A stretch of DNA of 64,000 nucleotides, taken from NCBI GenBank assembly GCA_963693305.1, contig OY855903.1:50191150-50255149 (forward strand), in the 5' to 3' direction. Below the pieces are notes generated by a model, which was not told where the DNA came from, did no database searches, and saw only the letters and a list, made by a program, of their open reading frames with translations. Position 1 is the first letter of the stretch; every line of letters starts with the position of its first letter. A program made the position numbers and the translations under genes. The stretch comes from Meandrina meandrites (taxonomy: Eukaryota > Cnidaria > Anthozoa > Scleractinia > Meandrinidae). This document shows positions 54,540-64,000 of this stretch, piece by piece.

Positions 54540-54830
54540 CGCTTGATAATTTTTCAGCGGAGCCCTAGTGGTCGCAGAGCGAAGCCCCATAACATAGACT
54601 GCATAGGTATAGAAGAATCATGACTACATAGAAAGAGGAGAACCATACATTATTATTTCATTATCACCATGGCTTGCGGCATGGCTCCCGGGCGCGTGCG
54701 CCCATCATGCGTACGTACGTTTCGTCTCATGGCGGAAAGCATAGCTTTCTTCTTCGATATTGGACATCCATGTTATTGTCAATTGACAGCTCTCGAAACA
54801 AGTTATCCGCCGACCATTCAAAATTGGACT
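54540..54830 (+). repeat. GAGCTCC-family repeat, copy 2
   Basis: AGCGGAGCCC and GGCGGAAAGC words, a CGTACGTACGT tract (54711-54721) and CATCCATGTTATTGTCAATT followed by GACAGCTCTCGAAACAAG. These match the 48.05-48.12 kb stretch (CTTCCATGTCATGGTCAATT, GACAGCTGTCAAAACAAG). Confidence 0.65.
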
Positions 54831-55219
54831 CTGTATACGTGGTGTATAGGACAGCTTGTGTATATAGAGAATTGTATGGGAAGGTCACGGATCGTAAAAA
54901 AAAAAAAAATATGTAAACAGCTGATAACTATCTGATTTGAAATAAAGTTCACCTTCCTCAAATGTATCGTGTGCTTGTCTCTTGTGCCGATTTTGAAGCC
55001 ATTCTGACGCTGTTTAGTAACGTTATTCAAAATCATTGTCTCTCCTCCTAAAAGAAGGGAAACGCAGATCACTCCATCGATCGTTGGCCAGACGTCACTC
55101 CACAAATCTCTCTTTCCTCGAAAGGAAAAGTCCCGAATCGCAATAAAACCAACAGTTCCATGAAGCCCAATATATTTCACACTACATTCATGTGCTTCGG
55201 CGGTCGAAAGACTCGCGAA

Positions 55220-55437
55220 GAACGAAAAATTTGTCTTAAACTTCGCATCTTCGGCTTCGGCTGATATGCTTGTGACCGACCTCGCGCCAACGGCCGCGTG
55301 ACTTGTTTCAGATGGACCAATCAGAGTTGAGGATGAAACCAGATTGACCTTGCGTAAAAAAGCTGCCGTCGCGCGAGGCCGGTCACAAGCATATCAGGAA
55401 AGCCGAAGAGGCGAACTTTAAGCCAAATTTGTCGTTC
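55220..55437. mobile_element. MITE with about 70-bp inverted arms
   Basis: GAACGAAAAATTTGTCTTAA ... GATATGCTTGTGACCG at the left pairs with CGGTCACAAGCATATC ... AAATTTGTCGTTC at the right. The centre includes GACCAATCAGAGTTGAGG. Confidence 0.85.
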
Positions 55438-55439
55438 TT

Positions 55440-57690
55440 AAGTTTAAGTTGCAAGGATTTGTGAAGGAAACCTCTTTCTATTTTTTCTTAATACATGTTT
55501 AATTGAAAATTACCACAAAAGAATGAAACATTAAAATATCCTCATCAAACGGGTCATGGATTGTGTAACCTGATAAACTATTCATATCTATTGAGAACTG
55601 TCTGTCGAGTGATTGATAGGTCACAGACGAGCAAAACTCGATCTGCTTCTTGAATATTTTAAAGATTTATCCATCGCGAAGTTTGCTGAATAGTAATCTA
55701 CAGCTTCAAAGACAAAAGCTTCGCAATCTGGCGTTTCTGATCACTGCTTTTTAGAAAAAAAGGTAAGAAGAAAGTTGGCAAATTTACTACAAACCGATAT
55801 TTATTTGTTTTCTTCTCTGAAAGGAGATACAGCACAATTGCCATGCAGCAATTGCAAATGGTGGATGACGAATTAGAACCAGCCAGTGTTACCTACTATA
55901 ATACCAAAAAAACACACTGGCTTAACTTCAGTTGAAAACAAGATTAGCAATGAAGATGAACAGGATATAGATCCAATCATTTGATCTTTATAGAGTACTG
56001 TAAAGTACTGAATGTAAATGGCAGAAGCAATATTAGTCATGCTAACTTTAAAGTATGCGTTCATCCAATCCTGTATTTTGCATATGACCGCTCTGGTTAC
56101 TTGTCATTTTACAGCTGCCATACTAGTTGCTTTAATTTAATCTGAAGTTCTTTGCAGTTCGGGCAATTGAGAGCGAGAGCCGTCAAGAGTTCAAACTTTC
56201 GCTTTCGTTCTGGCTTATAGTTCTCACGCTGCGCTGTCGGCAACGTCCAGTCAACTCTCGTGGGCTTTCAATATTTTGGAGCTATATTAGATTGAGTCGT
56301 CGATAGTCTTCCCCGAGGGTTTTCTTCGCCGTTGAGGTTAAAGAAAACTCTCACACAGCTTTCAACTTCACCCTCCGGCTTAATACTAGGCTAATTATTC
56401 TTGGTCGTTCTTGTTCTTGTGTCTGCCGCGTCACATAATAATGCTTAATCTGGGTCCAATTCTCGATCTCCTAGCTCATTTTGGTATACAGCTTTTTTGT
56501 ATTTGTGCCCCATGGACGTTCCTCATTAACATCATCGCTTTTGCGTGAGCTGACTATTCTGTACGCTATGCAATTGCCCATTTTATATCATTTGCATGTA
56601 CCAAGCCTCTAGATCTCTTCTCAAAACCGGCGTGTTTGCATATAATCTTTCAATTAATACGGCTTGATAGTTTCCTATTTGAGTTGATGGTACGAAAGAT
56701 GCTTTTACCTACGAGAACTTCTCGATGAAATGTGTAGCCATGTGCCCTCGCATGAAAACTATTTCACAATTTCATTTTATGCTTGGATTTACAGGCTAAA
56801 GAGGTCATCATGGATAGCTCATATGAAGCTGAAAATAACTATCTTAGCAGATAGTTGCAAGGATGAAATAATATGTTGCTAACATTCTTCCCTACACCCA
56901 GGCTGGTTGAGTCGACACACACGGCAGAATCTTGTAAGTTTCCGAATTATTGGATTTCATTTTATATTCTCCGCAATGCAATCTGTCTGTGGTTATTGTT
57001 TTTTCGTCTGCGTGATTCCGGTCAATAACAATCTCTCTTTGTTCTTTCTCAGCTGCTGTTGGCGTCGAAGTTTAGAGGTGAGCCTTAGCCTGAGTATATC
57101 TTAACGGAACTGCTGTCAGTTTTAGCTTGGCTTCTGATTGCTCCAGGTGCTTTTTATAATTGTACGTAATATTCCTGTATTTAAATCACATTGTTTCGTT
57201 TGAGCTAGTTGGTCGCTCGACACTGGGGGTTTGAAAGGCGGGAACATTTTAATGGAAATATCTCGTTCACATTTCAAGCAAACCAAATACTCATCACACG
57301 AAACGATGTTTTGGTGTGTTTTGTAAAATAATTTTTGGGTATGTTTGGGAAAAAAATAGTAGGCTGTGGTTTAGTCATTTAGGATGTGAATATGATTGGC
57401 ATTTTTCTTTATACGAGATTATCTTGTCAGACAGCAATAAATGAGCGGCAAACCCATGTTCAGCTAATGCGCTGCCAGGGGGTCCGAGGACCTAAGAAAT
57501 TTTGAAAATTCAGAGCTGTTAGAAATTCCATTTCCTGTATTCTGATACACTTTCATGTGGCATTCATTGTATACTTACTTGCCAATTTTCTTATAAAGGT
57601 ACAACTTTCAATCATGTCACTGTAATTTAACGACTATTTCGCAGAATGCAAAATAGAAGTTAAGTGAACGAGCGAATTCACTCGCTCGGT
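55440..57690. other. No recognisable gene
   Basis: Small frames on both strands match nothing known. No transposon ends identified. Confidence 0.4.
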
Positions 57691-57696
57691 CGATCT

Positions 57697-57770
57697 TCGG
57701 TCGGTCGGTCGGTCGGTCGGTCGGTCGGTCGGTCGGTCGATCGATCCAACCTCCCTCCCTCCCTCCCTCT
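57697..57770. repeat. TCGG and CCCT microsatellites
   Basis: About eleven TCGG units run into TCGATCGATCC, then about five CCCT units and CCTT units. Not coding, although a minus-strand frame happens to read through as PTDR repeats. Confidence 0.9.
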
Positions 57771-57964
57771 CTTCGTTCTTTCCTTCCTTCCTTGGGTCGT
57801 AGATTTTTGTTTGTAATATAATTCCGCTAACCAATGCAAACTCAACTTGGCGATGAAATTTTAAAAATGTCTTCAAATGTGAAACGTATAGTGAAGCAAT
57901 GAGTGATGAGATAATTACAACTATGTCAAGAGCATGTGGTGCGAGCATTTTCCTCTTTGAATTG

Positions 57965-58262
57965 TTTAAAGCCAGTTTTACGGCCGTAGTTTGTCCATTC
58001 GCACTGATTTTCACGCCATTGCCAATTAACTGCAAGTCACCGTTTTCATACGCGATTTATCCTTTTAAAATCTAAATTAGCAAGGGAATTGAAGGCCTCG
58101 AAGTTATCCAAAAGACGACTATTCATTCTCTCTGTTGACAAAATCAAGTTATAGTTTTATGGCCGTAGTTTGTCGATCGTGTTTGTGCATTATTCTGATA
58201 TTTTTTCTCGCCATTGCGGTTAACTACAAGTCGATGGTTTACAGACTCGATTTATTCTTTTA
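57965..58262. repeat. Diverged tandem duplication, period about 180 bp
   Basis: GGCCGTAGTTTGTC ... GCCATTGCC ... TTAACTGCAAGTC near 57978-58035 recurs as GGCCGTAGTTTGTC ... GCCATTGCG ... TTAACTACAAGTC near 58161-58231. Confidence 0.7.
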
Positions 58263-58777
58263 AACACCTTCAGTTGCCTTTCTGCTACTTTTCCCCAAAA
58301 TCCGAACACTGCTAATTACCATTCAAGAAAATGAGACTCTTTGATAAAAAACAGTCAAATTAATTCTCGCAATATTGTGCCATGTTCAGGCGGCGACCAA
58401 ACTACACATTTCAGCTTCATTCAATTTCACTTTCGCAAACTTTTTGTCAAAACAAACTACTGTGGGAATCGACACAGAGGTTATCATTGACTCGTTAACT
58501 ACAAATGTAAATAGCTATTGCAGATGCTTTTCTTTTTTTTTATGATGACCTTTTCGGTAAGAACTGTTCATTGTAGTGGATTTATTTTGTTTCGCAGTAA
58601 ACAGATCATTCTTCAATCTCGTTGCAAACGCATTTTGAAAGACAATCTTTATAGGTTCTTTTAACCAAACGCATTCAAGTAGGAAAACAAAAATAAATAC
58701 ATTACATCTTGGCACTCGAACAGAAAACACAGTAAAAAAAAACGAATACACCTTAACCGTCTGGAAGAGGTATTGCC

Positions 58778-59595
58778 GTGACATTGCCGAGAAAAGAGCA
58801 CTTGAAACCATACCTGCAACTGATTTCCCGCTTCTTCATCGAGGCAAAGAAAAAAGATGGCGGTTCGTACGAGCTAACAAGTCTTACGTCATTTCAAAGA
58901 GGTCTGCAGCGTTACCTGAATGACAAGAACTCTAAAATGAACATTTTAAAAGATCAATAGTTCCAAAGTGCAGAGAAGTTGTCCTGTCCAAAAAGAAGCA
59001 GCTAGTAGTAGAAGACGCTAACAGAAGCTGAAGAGGATTTGCACTTTCGCTCGGGTCAATTTGGAGACCACAATCCAGAAACCCTCCAACGAAACAATTT
59101 GGTGGCTGTCAGCACTCCACCTTGGATTCCGTGCCCGTGACGAAAGTAGAAAGATGAAATGGGGTGACATTGTTTTTCAAACAGATAACGAAACTGGTTT
59201 TGACGTCAGAAAGAGGATCAAAGAGCTGCCATCAGCACAGAAAACAAACGCCATCGCTGTCCAGTTTGTTACTACAAAGCCTAGCGGAAAAGAACAGTTC
59301 AGACAGCCCATTTTACTTGGTAATTAAACACCGAAGGAAACCAAATGACAATAACTGGTACATGAAAGCGCCACTTGGTGAAAATGAGATCGGTAACCTG
59401 TTGAAGAAAGCTGCAGAGCGAGCAGGCTTGCAAGGAAACATCATCAATCACTCCCTCAGAAAAACTTGCATCTCACGTTTAATGGATGCCGAAGTCCCGG
59501 TCAATTACGTTGCTTAGCTGAGCTGACACCGGAATTTGAAGAGTCTTGATTCGTACAAGTCGGCATTAGTCGGTGGGCCAGATCAAATTTTCTTT
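58778..59595 (+). pseudogene. Crypton-like tyrosine recombinase, inactivated
   Basis: Pieces in several frames match the Crypton-type recombinase domain (DUF3504-like, related to ZMYM2/QRICH1). They are FFIEAKKKDGGSYEL with SFQRGLQRYLNDK (58800-58960), GQFGDHNPETLQR, then IWWLSALHLGFRARDE after a frameshift, then WYMKAPLGENEIG, and NHSLRKTCISRLMDAEVP with the HxLR catalytic pair. The continuation reads NYVA-stop-LS-stop-HRNLKSLDSYKSA: two nonsense changes stand where QLSGH would be, and the presumed nucleophile tyrosine in LDSYKSA remains. Further stops occur at 58958-58960 and nearby. The element is dead. Confidence 0.8.
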
Positions 59596-59599
59596 CCAG

Positions 59600-60300
59600 T
59601 TTTAGGGACAAATTATGGGTAGTATCATTTTGAAGAGTGAACGAAGCATCGAAAAAAAAAATATGATAGTCTTTCCCTCTGCGTAGCTTAAGGGTTTATT
59701 TTTACAAGTTTAAATCTCAAAATTTCCCTGTGGCATGAAAACGAGGCTAAAACAAAAATAACCTCCTAAATATGAATTAATTTCGAGTTCTTCGATATCA
59801 AGCAAGAAAACCAGCTAAAATATGTTTTTTTTTATGTTTTTGCAGTGGTCACTGAAAAACTTGGCTCTTTAACACATTCTTATTAAAACAAAATGGGCGG
59901 CATGCTTCGCTATGCATTATGGGTAACTAACATGGCGGCCTGCTTGTCAGGTAGAGTAATTCTCTTGTTTGTTTTTTTTTGCGTGATTCTTTGCATCTCC
60001 GTTGCATTTCTTATTAAAGAAAACGCCTCTAGAAACAATGTTTATACACAATGAATTGGAGCACATTTTGAAGGGATTTTTACCGTTAGCATGGCTATCA
60101 TAGATAAAAGTAAAGTAGAGAGAACAAATTTTGTAAAAATGTATGATAGCCTTTGTCCCTAAGAGTGGTAAAAAATTCGAAATTTTGGCGTCCTGGCCCA
60201 TGGACTACATCGGTTGACCACCAGCGCAAAATGTCGTTTGTTTTGAGCGGAGCATATCAGCAGTACGTGCAGTCGTCAGATACTCGATCTTCCTGTTCAC
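59600..60300. other. No recognisable gene
   Basis: Nothing supportable; ATGGCGGCC-type words near 59932 are isolated. Confidence 0.4.
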
Positions 60301-60309
60301 CAGCTACCA

Positions 60310-61000
60310 CCAGATTTGAGATTTGAGATTGATTTAAGATTTGAGTCCATGTAAATTCCTAGATATCTAATATAATTTTCCTGGGTTAACAAATGATTAT
60401 TGATAAATAATGTAACTGACTTCGGTAGTTTTTTTTTCTTTTTTTTATTGGGTGAAATTAAAAAAGACAAAATATGACTTGTCGATATTTAAGCAGAGTT
60501 TGTTTGCACATAGCCACGAATGAACTTTACTAAGTTCATTGTAGGATTGCTTTCTAGTATATTAATATTTTTATGCTTAAGGAATAAGTCTGCATCATCA
60601 GCAAACAGATGGAAATCTAATAGCTTTGAGCAGTTATGGAAATCATTAATATAAATTAAGAAAAGAGGAGAGGTCCCAGTACAGACCCCTGAGGAACACC
60701 ACAGGAGATATTTACCTTATCAGAATAAGTGTTACCAAGAGATACATTTTTTTTTCTATTACTCAAAGATGAAGTAAACCAATCTTTAAAAATACCACGG
60801 ATACCATAGAACTCAAGTTTTATAAGTAGTATCTCATGGTTCACAGTATGAAATGCTTTACTCAAGCCCAAGAATATTCCGCAAGAATACTAACGATCTT
60901 CGATTGGCGTTTGCACTTTATCAATAGTACTTAATAGTGCATGGACAGTTGAATGATAGGAACGAAAGCCAAATTGCTTGCTGTAAATGAGGTGCCTCTT
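60310..61000 (-). pseudogene. LINE reverse transcriptase, inactivated (CR1/L2/jockey-like)
   Basis: Reading the minus strand from 61000: LIYSKQFGFRSYHSTVHAL, a stop, then GIFLGLSKAFHTVNHEILL. Here the motif A pattern FLDLSKAFD has both aspartates changed (G and H). Next come KDWFTSSLSNRK, SCGVPQGSVLGPLL (motif B), a frameshift near 60656, FLIYINDF, HLFADDADLF (motif C, FADD intact), a shift, and finally VTLFINNHLL with YIRYLGIYMDSNL (thumb). The loss of the motif A aspartate, which binds catalytic metal, and the shifts make it non-functional. Confidence 0.88.
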
Positions 61001-61003
61001 CCG

Positions 61004-61168
61004 GTAATCACATGATTTCGAGTACAATTTGGGATAAATAAGCACGAGTAAATTTTTCAAAGGCTAACAAAATTGCAGGAGCCCGTAGCGCGAGTGCAAT
61101 TTGTAGCCTTTGAAGAATTTACAAGTGCTTATTTATCCCAAATTGCACCAGAAAAATCATCTGATTAC
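61004..61168. mobile_element. Palindromic MITE, about 165 bp
   Basis: GTAATCACATGATTT ... TTTGGGATAAATAAGCAC at the left pairs with GTGCTTATTTATCCCAAA ... AAATCATCTGATTAC at the right. It truncates the 5' side of the LINE copy. Confidence 0.88.
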
Positions 61169-61536
61169 TTATTAATAATATTCACGAAAAATTGCGGGAA
61201 AGCAGCATGCGCAACTCTGATAGAAAAATAATTTATTCAAACTCGACAAACATCATTACGCCTTCAGTCAAAACAAGGTCAAGCAACAAACAGGTTTCTC
61301 ATGTTCTAAAAGTTTTTAAGCCGAAAAATTAGCGAAACAGTTCAACGAATTGCCTGAATAAAATATTCTGGGTATTACCTTTTCCAGAGATTTTCTTTTG
61401 CTTCTGATATTTGTCGAGCTTTGCTTGGACGCTTTCGACGGCCAGCCAAGTGCAACTGTTTCGCTTTCCCGTCAACAGTTCCTTGGACGAAACAATTCTC
61501 TGTCCCGTTTAATAGAAAGCCTACAGGTTCTGTGCT

Positions 61537-61884
61537 CTAAGTACATTGTCTATCAAGTGTTGTAGTCATTTCTTTGGGGTAATCTGGACCATAACCTTCG
61601 CCAATGCGTTTGTTTTTGAACTCGACGTAAATAAATTCGCTCAAGCAAAGCGTTAAGCTCAGTCGACTCGTAGTTTCGATTTCGTCGGCATTTCCCTTCT
61701 TGAGATACCACTTATTCCAAAAAGAGAACCCAACACCAGTGCTTTTCAGTGCTATGGTATTTAAAGCTGTCTTCAGTTCCTCTACTGTGCTCAAAACGCC
61801 AGCCATTTTTTTTACTCGCCACTCAAAGCAAGTCCAAACTTCGTGCCATTCAGATCGCATTGAAGCGTTTGATTGGCTCTCCAT
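61537..61884 (-). CDS. Hypothetical small protein
   Basis: A 115-codon frame; the ATG at about 61803 has the better start context (AAAATGG) and gives MAGVLSTVEELKTALNT and then a basic middle. I recognise no domain, and codon use is unremarkable. It may belong to a mobile element or be an exon of an unseen gene; equally it may not be coding. Confidence 0.2.
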   Translation of the reverse strand: MESQSNASMRSEWHEVWTCFEWRVKKMAGVLSTVEELKTALNTIALKSTGVGFSFWNKWYLKKGNADEIETTSRLSLTLCLSEFIYVEFKNKRIGEGYGPDYPKEMTTTLDRQCT

Positions 61885-61889
61885 GGGTG

Positions 61890-63190
61890 GCTTTGTTTAT
61901 CAGCCAATCAGAATGCTCTGTTTTTTTACCTTTTCTTGCACTGAATTTCCTTGTTTCTGCACTGAATTACTTCATTTTTGCAAATTGCATTTCTCTAAGC
62001 CAATCAGATTCGAGAAATTGTTTCATGTATATTATTATCTAGTAAGTAATTGTATAGTCTATTGAATACAAATTTCTCTAAGCATTTTTATACAATAATC
62101 AAGTTACTATTTACGATACCTCTGATTGAAATATCTTTCTTTCTGACATCCAAAATGTTTTCCCGACTTTCTTCGGCTCTACGGTCGATACCAGACTCGT
62201 TCCCAGTCCCTACTTATTTGTTCTTCAAAGGCGATGGAAGGCTGGGGAGAAATAATGTGAAGGTTGCGGGGCAGGCTGTGAAGGGCCTTCCCTTGATGCA
62301 ATGCGTTCCAGTCAAAACCGCCTCAGGAGCGACTGGGTCGATACAATAACCGCCGTGTACGAACACACGAAAGTGATGATGCCAATGATTTTTTCTACTT
62401 TACCAGGGGTCAGAATTGTTAACAGGATTCCACGAAAATGTTCTACTTGTTAAAATTGAATAGAGGCAGTGCGAAAGAAGACGATTGATGAAGACTGAGA
62501 ATCATTAAAATTTGTTGCTCTTTCCTGGAGAGGTGTACGCCTGACCATTTCGCATGAACCGGTGCGCGGAATAGATTTCGGATATATATTTAGCAAAACA
62601 AGTCCGACTCTAGAAACGCTTCTGGATACCACAATATTTTTAGTCACATATTGAAGACAGCAAACTTTAGCTCTGTTCTTTTGACATGGAAATTACCAGC
62701 GAATAAGCGAATTGCAAAACATTGGAATAAACATTTTGAATGAAGTTAAAATAATACAAGCTGACTAAACTTGAAAGCGAAAATATTCCAACTGGGTTTG
62801 TCGAATTTGTTGGCCCTTCAGAATCTTTTGGTATGCAGTGGAGGAACCATGAATTAGAAATTTGACTGGAATGATATCTTCGCTCATAAGACGTTTATGA
62901 AGAAGTTACCAAAGAAAAGAATAACCGAAACCTTCACCCTACGGGTTTTTGCATTCGTAACTGCTGAAATTGGATGAACATTTTTTTAATGTTTAATTCT
63001 AAACCAACTAAAAGATGGTCGTTTCAGTTTGTAATTTAAGAAATTTTGCACTTTTCGGAATCTAGAAAAGCAGCTGAAGCCCTCGCCTAGTGGCCAGTGC
63101 ATCCACTAACAGCTTTACTTGAAAGACCTCAAGCGTGCATAATTAGTTTCACTATAATACTAAAACAGTGGATAGCGTTATTAGCGTTCG
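61890..63190. other. No confident gene
   Basis: A 65-codon plus-strand frame at 62152-62349 (MFSRLSSALRSIPDSFPVP) matches nothing I know. Confidence 0.4.
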
Positions 63191-63194
63191 TTAT

Positions 63195-63752
63195 AATAAT
63201 AATAATAATAATTTATTAATTTATAGTGCGCCTTTTAGCATGGAAATGATCAAAGGCGCATTACATATACAATATTAAAACATTAAAATATTAAAAAAAA
63301 AAAGCATTACATATACAATATTAAAACCTTAAAATATTAAAATATACTGAATATATACATATTAATAACGAGATCTAAAGGCTAAAAGCTAATTTAAAAA
63401 GATATGTTTTAAGACGAGATTTAAAAATAAGAATAGAACTAATATTCCGCAGGCAAGCTGGAAGCGCATTCCAAAGTGTAGGCGCAGCTACACTAAAACA
63501 CCTGTCACCAAACGACTTCTTCATTTTCCCTGCTGGGTGCAAAAGAAGCGTGCCTGAAGTTATAGAGCGCAGTGAATAGCGTGCGGGCTTTCTTACATTA
63601 ATTAAATCACTAATATAAGCTGGCGCCATGCCATTGAGAGCCTTAAAAGTTAAAAGTTGGCTTCTTAAATTCCGGATATCCTTTGCTATTCGCCTCCGAG
63701 CATCTCGCGCGCGAAAACTGTAATCGTTGACAGGAATATGTGAGTTCAAAAT
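63195..63752 (-). pseudogene. LINE 3' end with RT C-terminal tail
   Basis: On the minus strand an open frame of 124 codons (63749-63375) reads LLTFKALNGMAPAYISDLI, then RSLRS, DRCFSVAAPTLWNALP and FKSRLKTYLFKLAF. This is the conserved tail after the RT domain of anthozoan CR1/L2-like LINEs. The 3' UTR contains a duplicated CATTACATATACAATATTAA block (63260 and 63305, plus orientation) and AAAGGCGCACTATAAATT, then ATT repeats as the tail (63195-63215 region). The insert is 5'-truncated. Confidence 0.85.
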
Positions 63753-63759
63753 AATTATT

Positions 63760-64000
63760 TTGGGGTGATATTATCTCACAGCTTTATTATATACACAGGC
63801 TAACCATGTCTGTGAGGTCACAGTATGCCCCATATATATATTCAAATTTTCTCACTAATTGCTATTGTAAATGTTTAAGCTTCCTAAAATCGGCTTTTAC
63901 TTCTGTACATTTGCAATAAAATGAATTAGAAATATTTTCGCAACGTTAAAGTTTGTTTTTATGCAGGTTTTTTTTTTTTTGACGATTTGAAGCGTGCGAG
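63760..64000. other. No recognisable feature
   Basis: AT-rich end of the window. Confidence 0.5.

Noticed and set aside
57634..58035. Minus-strand protein with PTDR repeats
   Set aside because: The repeats come from the TCGG microsatellite; the rest matches nothing.

Overview
The window is animal nuclear DNA from a cnidarian, most probably a stony coral or close anthozoan relative. It is AT-rich, has spliced genes with GT-AG introns, and is packed with short inverted-repeat transposons, tRNA-derived SINEs and decayed LINE and tyrosine-recombinase copies. No prokaryotic operon, CRISPR array or rRNA gene is visible.

Layout. At 1-4.5 kb lie retroelement debris (an RT fragment between AAT runs, a LINE 3' end), a young 150-bp-arm palindrome carrying CRE and YY1-like motifs, and a broken RecQ-like helicase piece. 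At 4.75-5.63 kb is an intact class A-like GPCR on the minus strand. From 8.9 to 26.3 kb the minus strand carries TRDMT1 (DNMT2), the tRNA-Asp cytosine-38 methyltransferase. I read it here exon by exon: eleven exons with matching phases and family motifs. Two short conserved segments were not found. Its 9.3 kb second intron holds, on the opposite strand, a tandem pair of single-exon seven-transmembrane genes (17.0 and 19.1 kb), whose duplication is older than a MITE and a SINE found in only one copy.

From 26 to 38 kb there is little but repeats: a SINE, several TTAA- or TA-flanked MITEs, and one orphan Death-domain exon (31.1 kb). At 39.3-47.0 kb the plus strand carries what I infer to be one five-exon gene. 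A GT4-type glycosyltransferase exon is followed by three small linker exons, all phase 1-1, and a terminal Death-domain exon. A third Death-domain exon of the same design lies at 54.2 kb. A glycosyltransferase joined to a Death domain is the most interesting protein arrangement in the window and is a candidate innate-immune or cell-death gene.

From 44.8 to 55 kb the sequence is dominated by unusual repeats. These include a composite head-to-head tRNA-bearing element flanked by a 13-bp direct repeat, a 1.8-2.0 kb tandem duplication, a GC-rich UUCG hairpin next to an ACGT microsatellite, and a 700-bp AT-rich fold-back built of short palindromes. From 55 to 64 kb there are MITEs, a dead Crypton-like tyrosine recombinase, a dead LINE RT with both motif A aspartates lost, and another LINE 3' end.

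Gene joins were inferred by hand from splice signals and reading phase; no alignment or transcript evidence was available.
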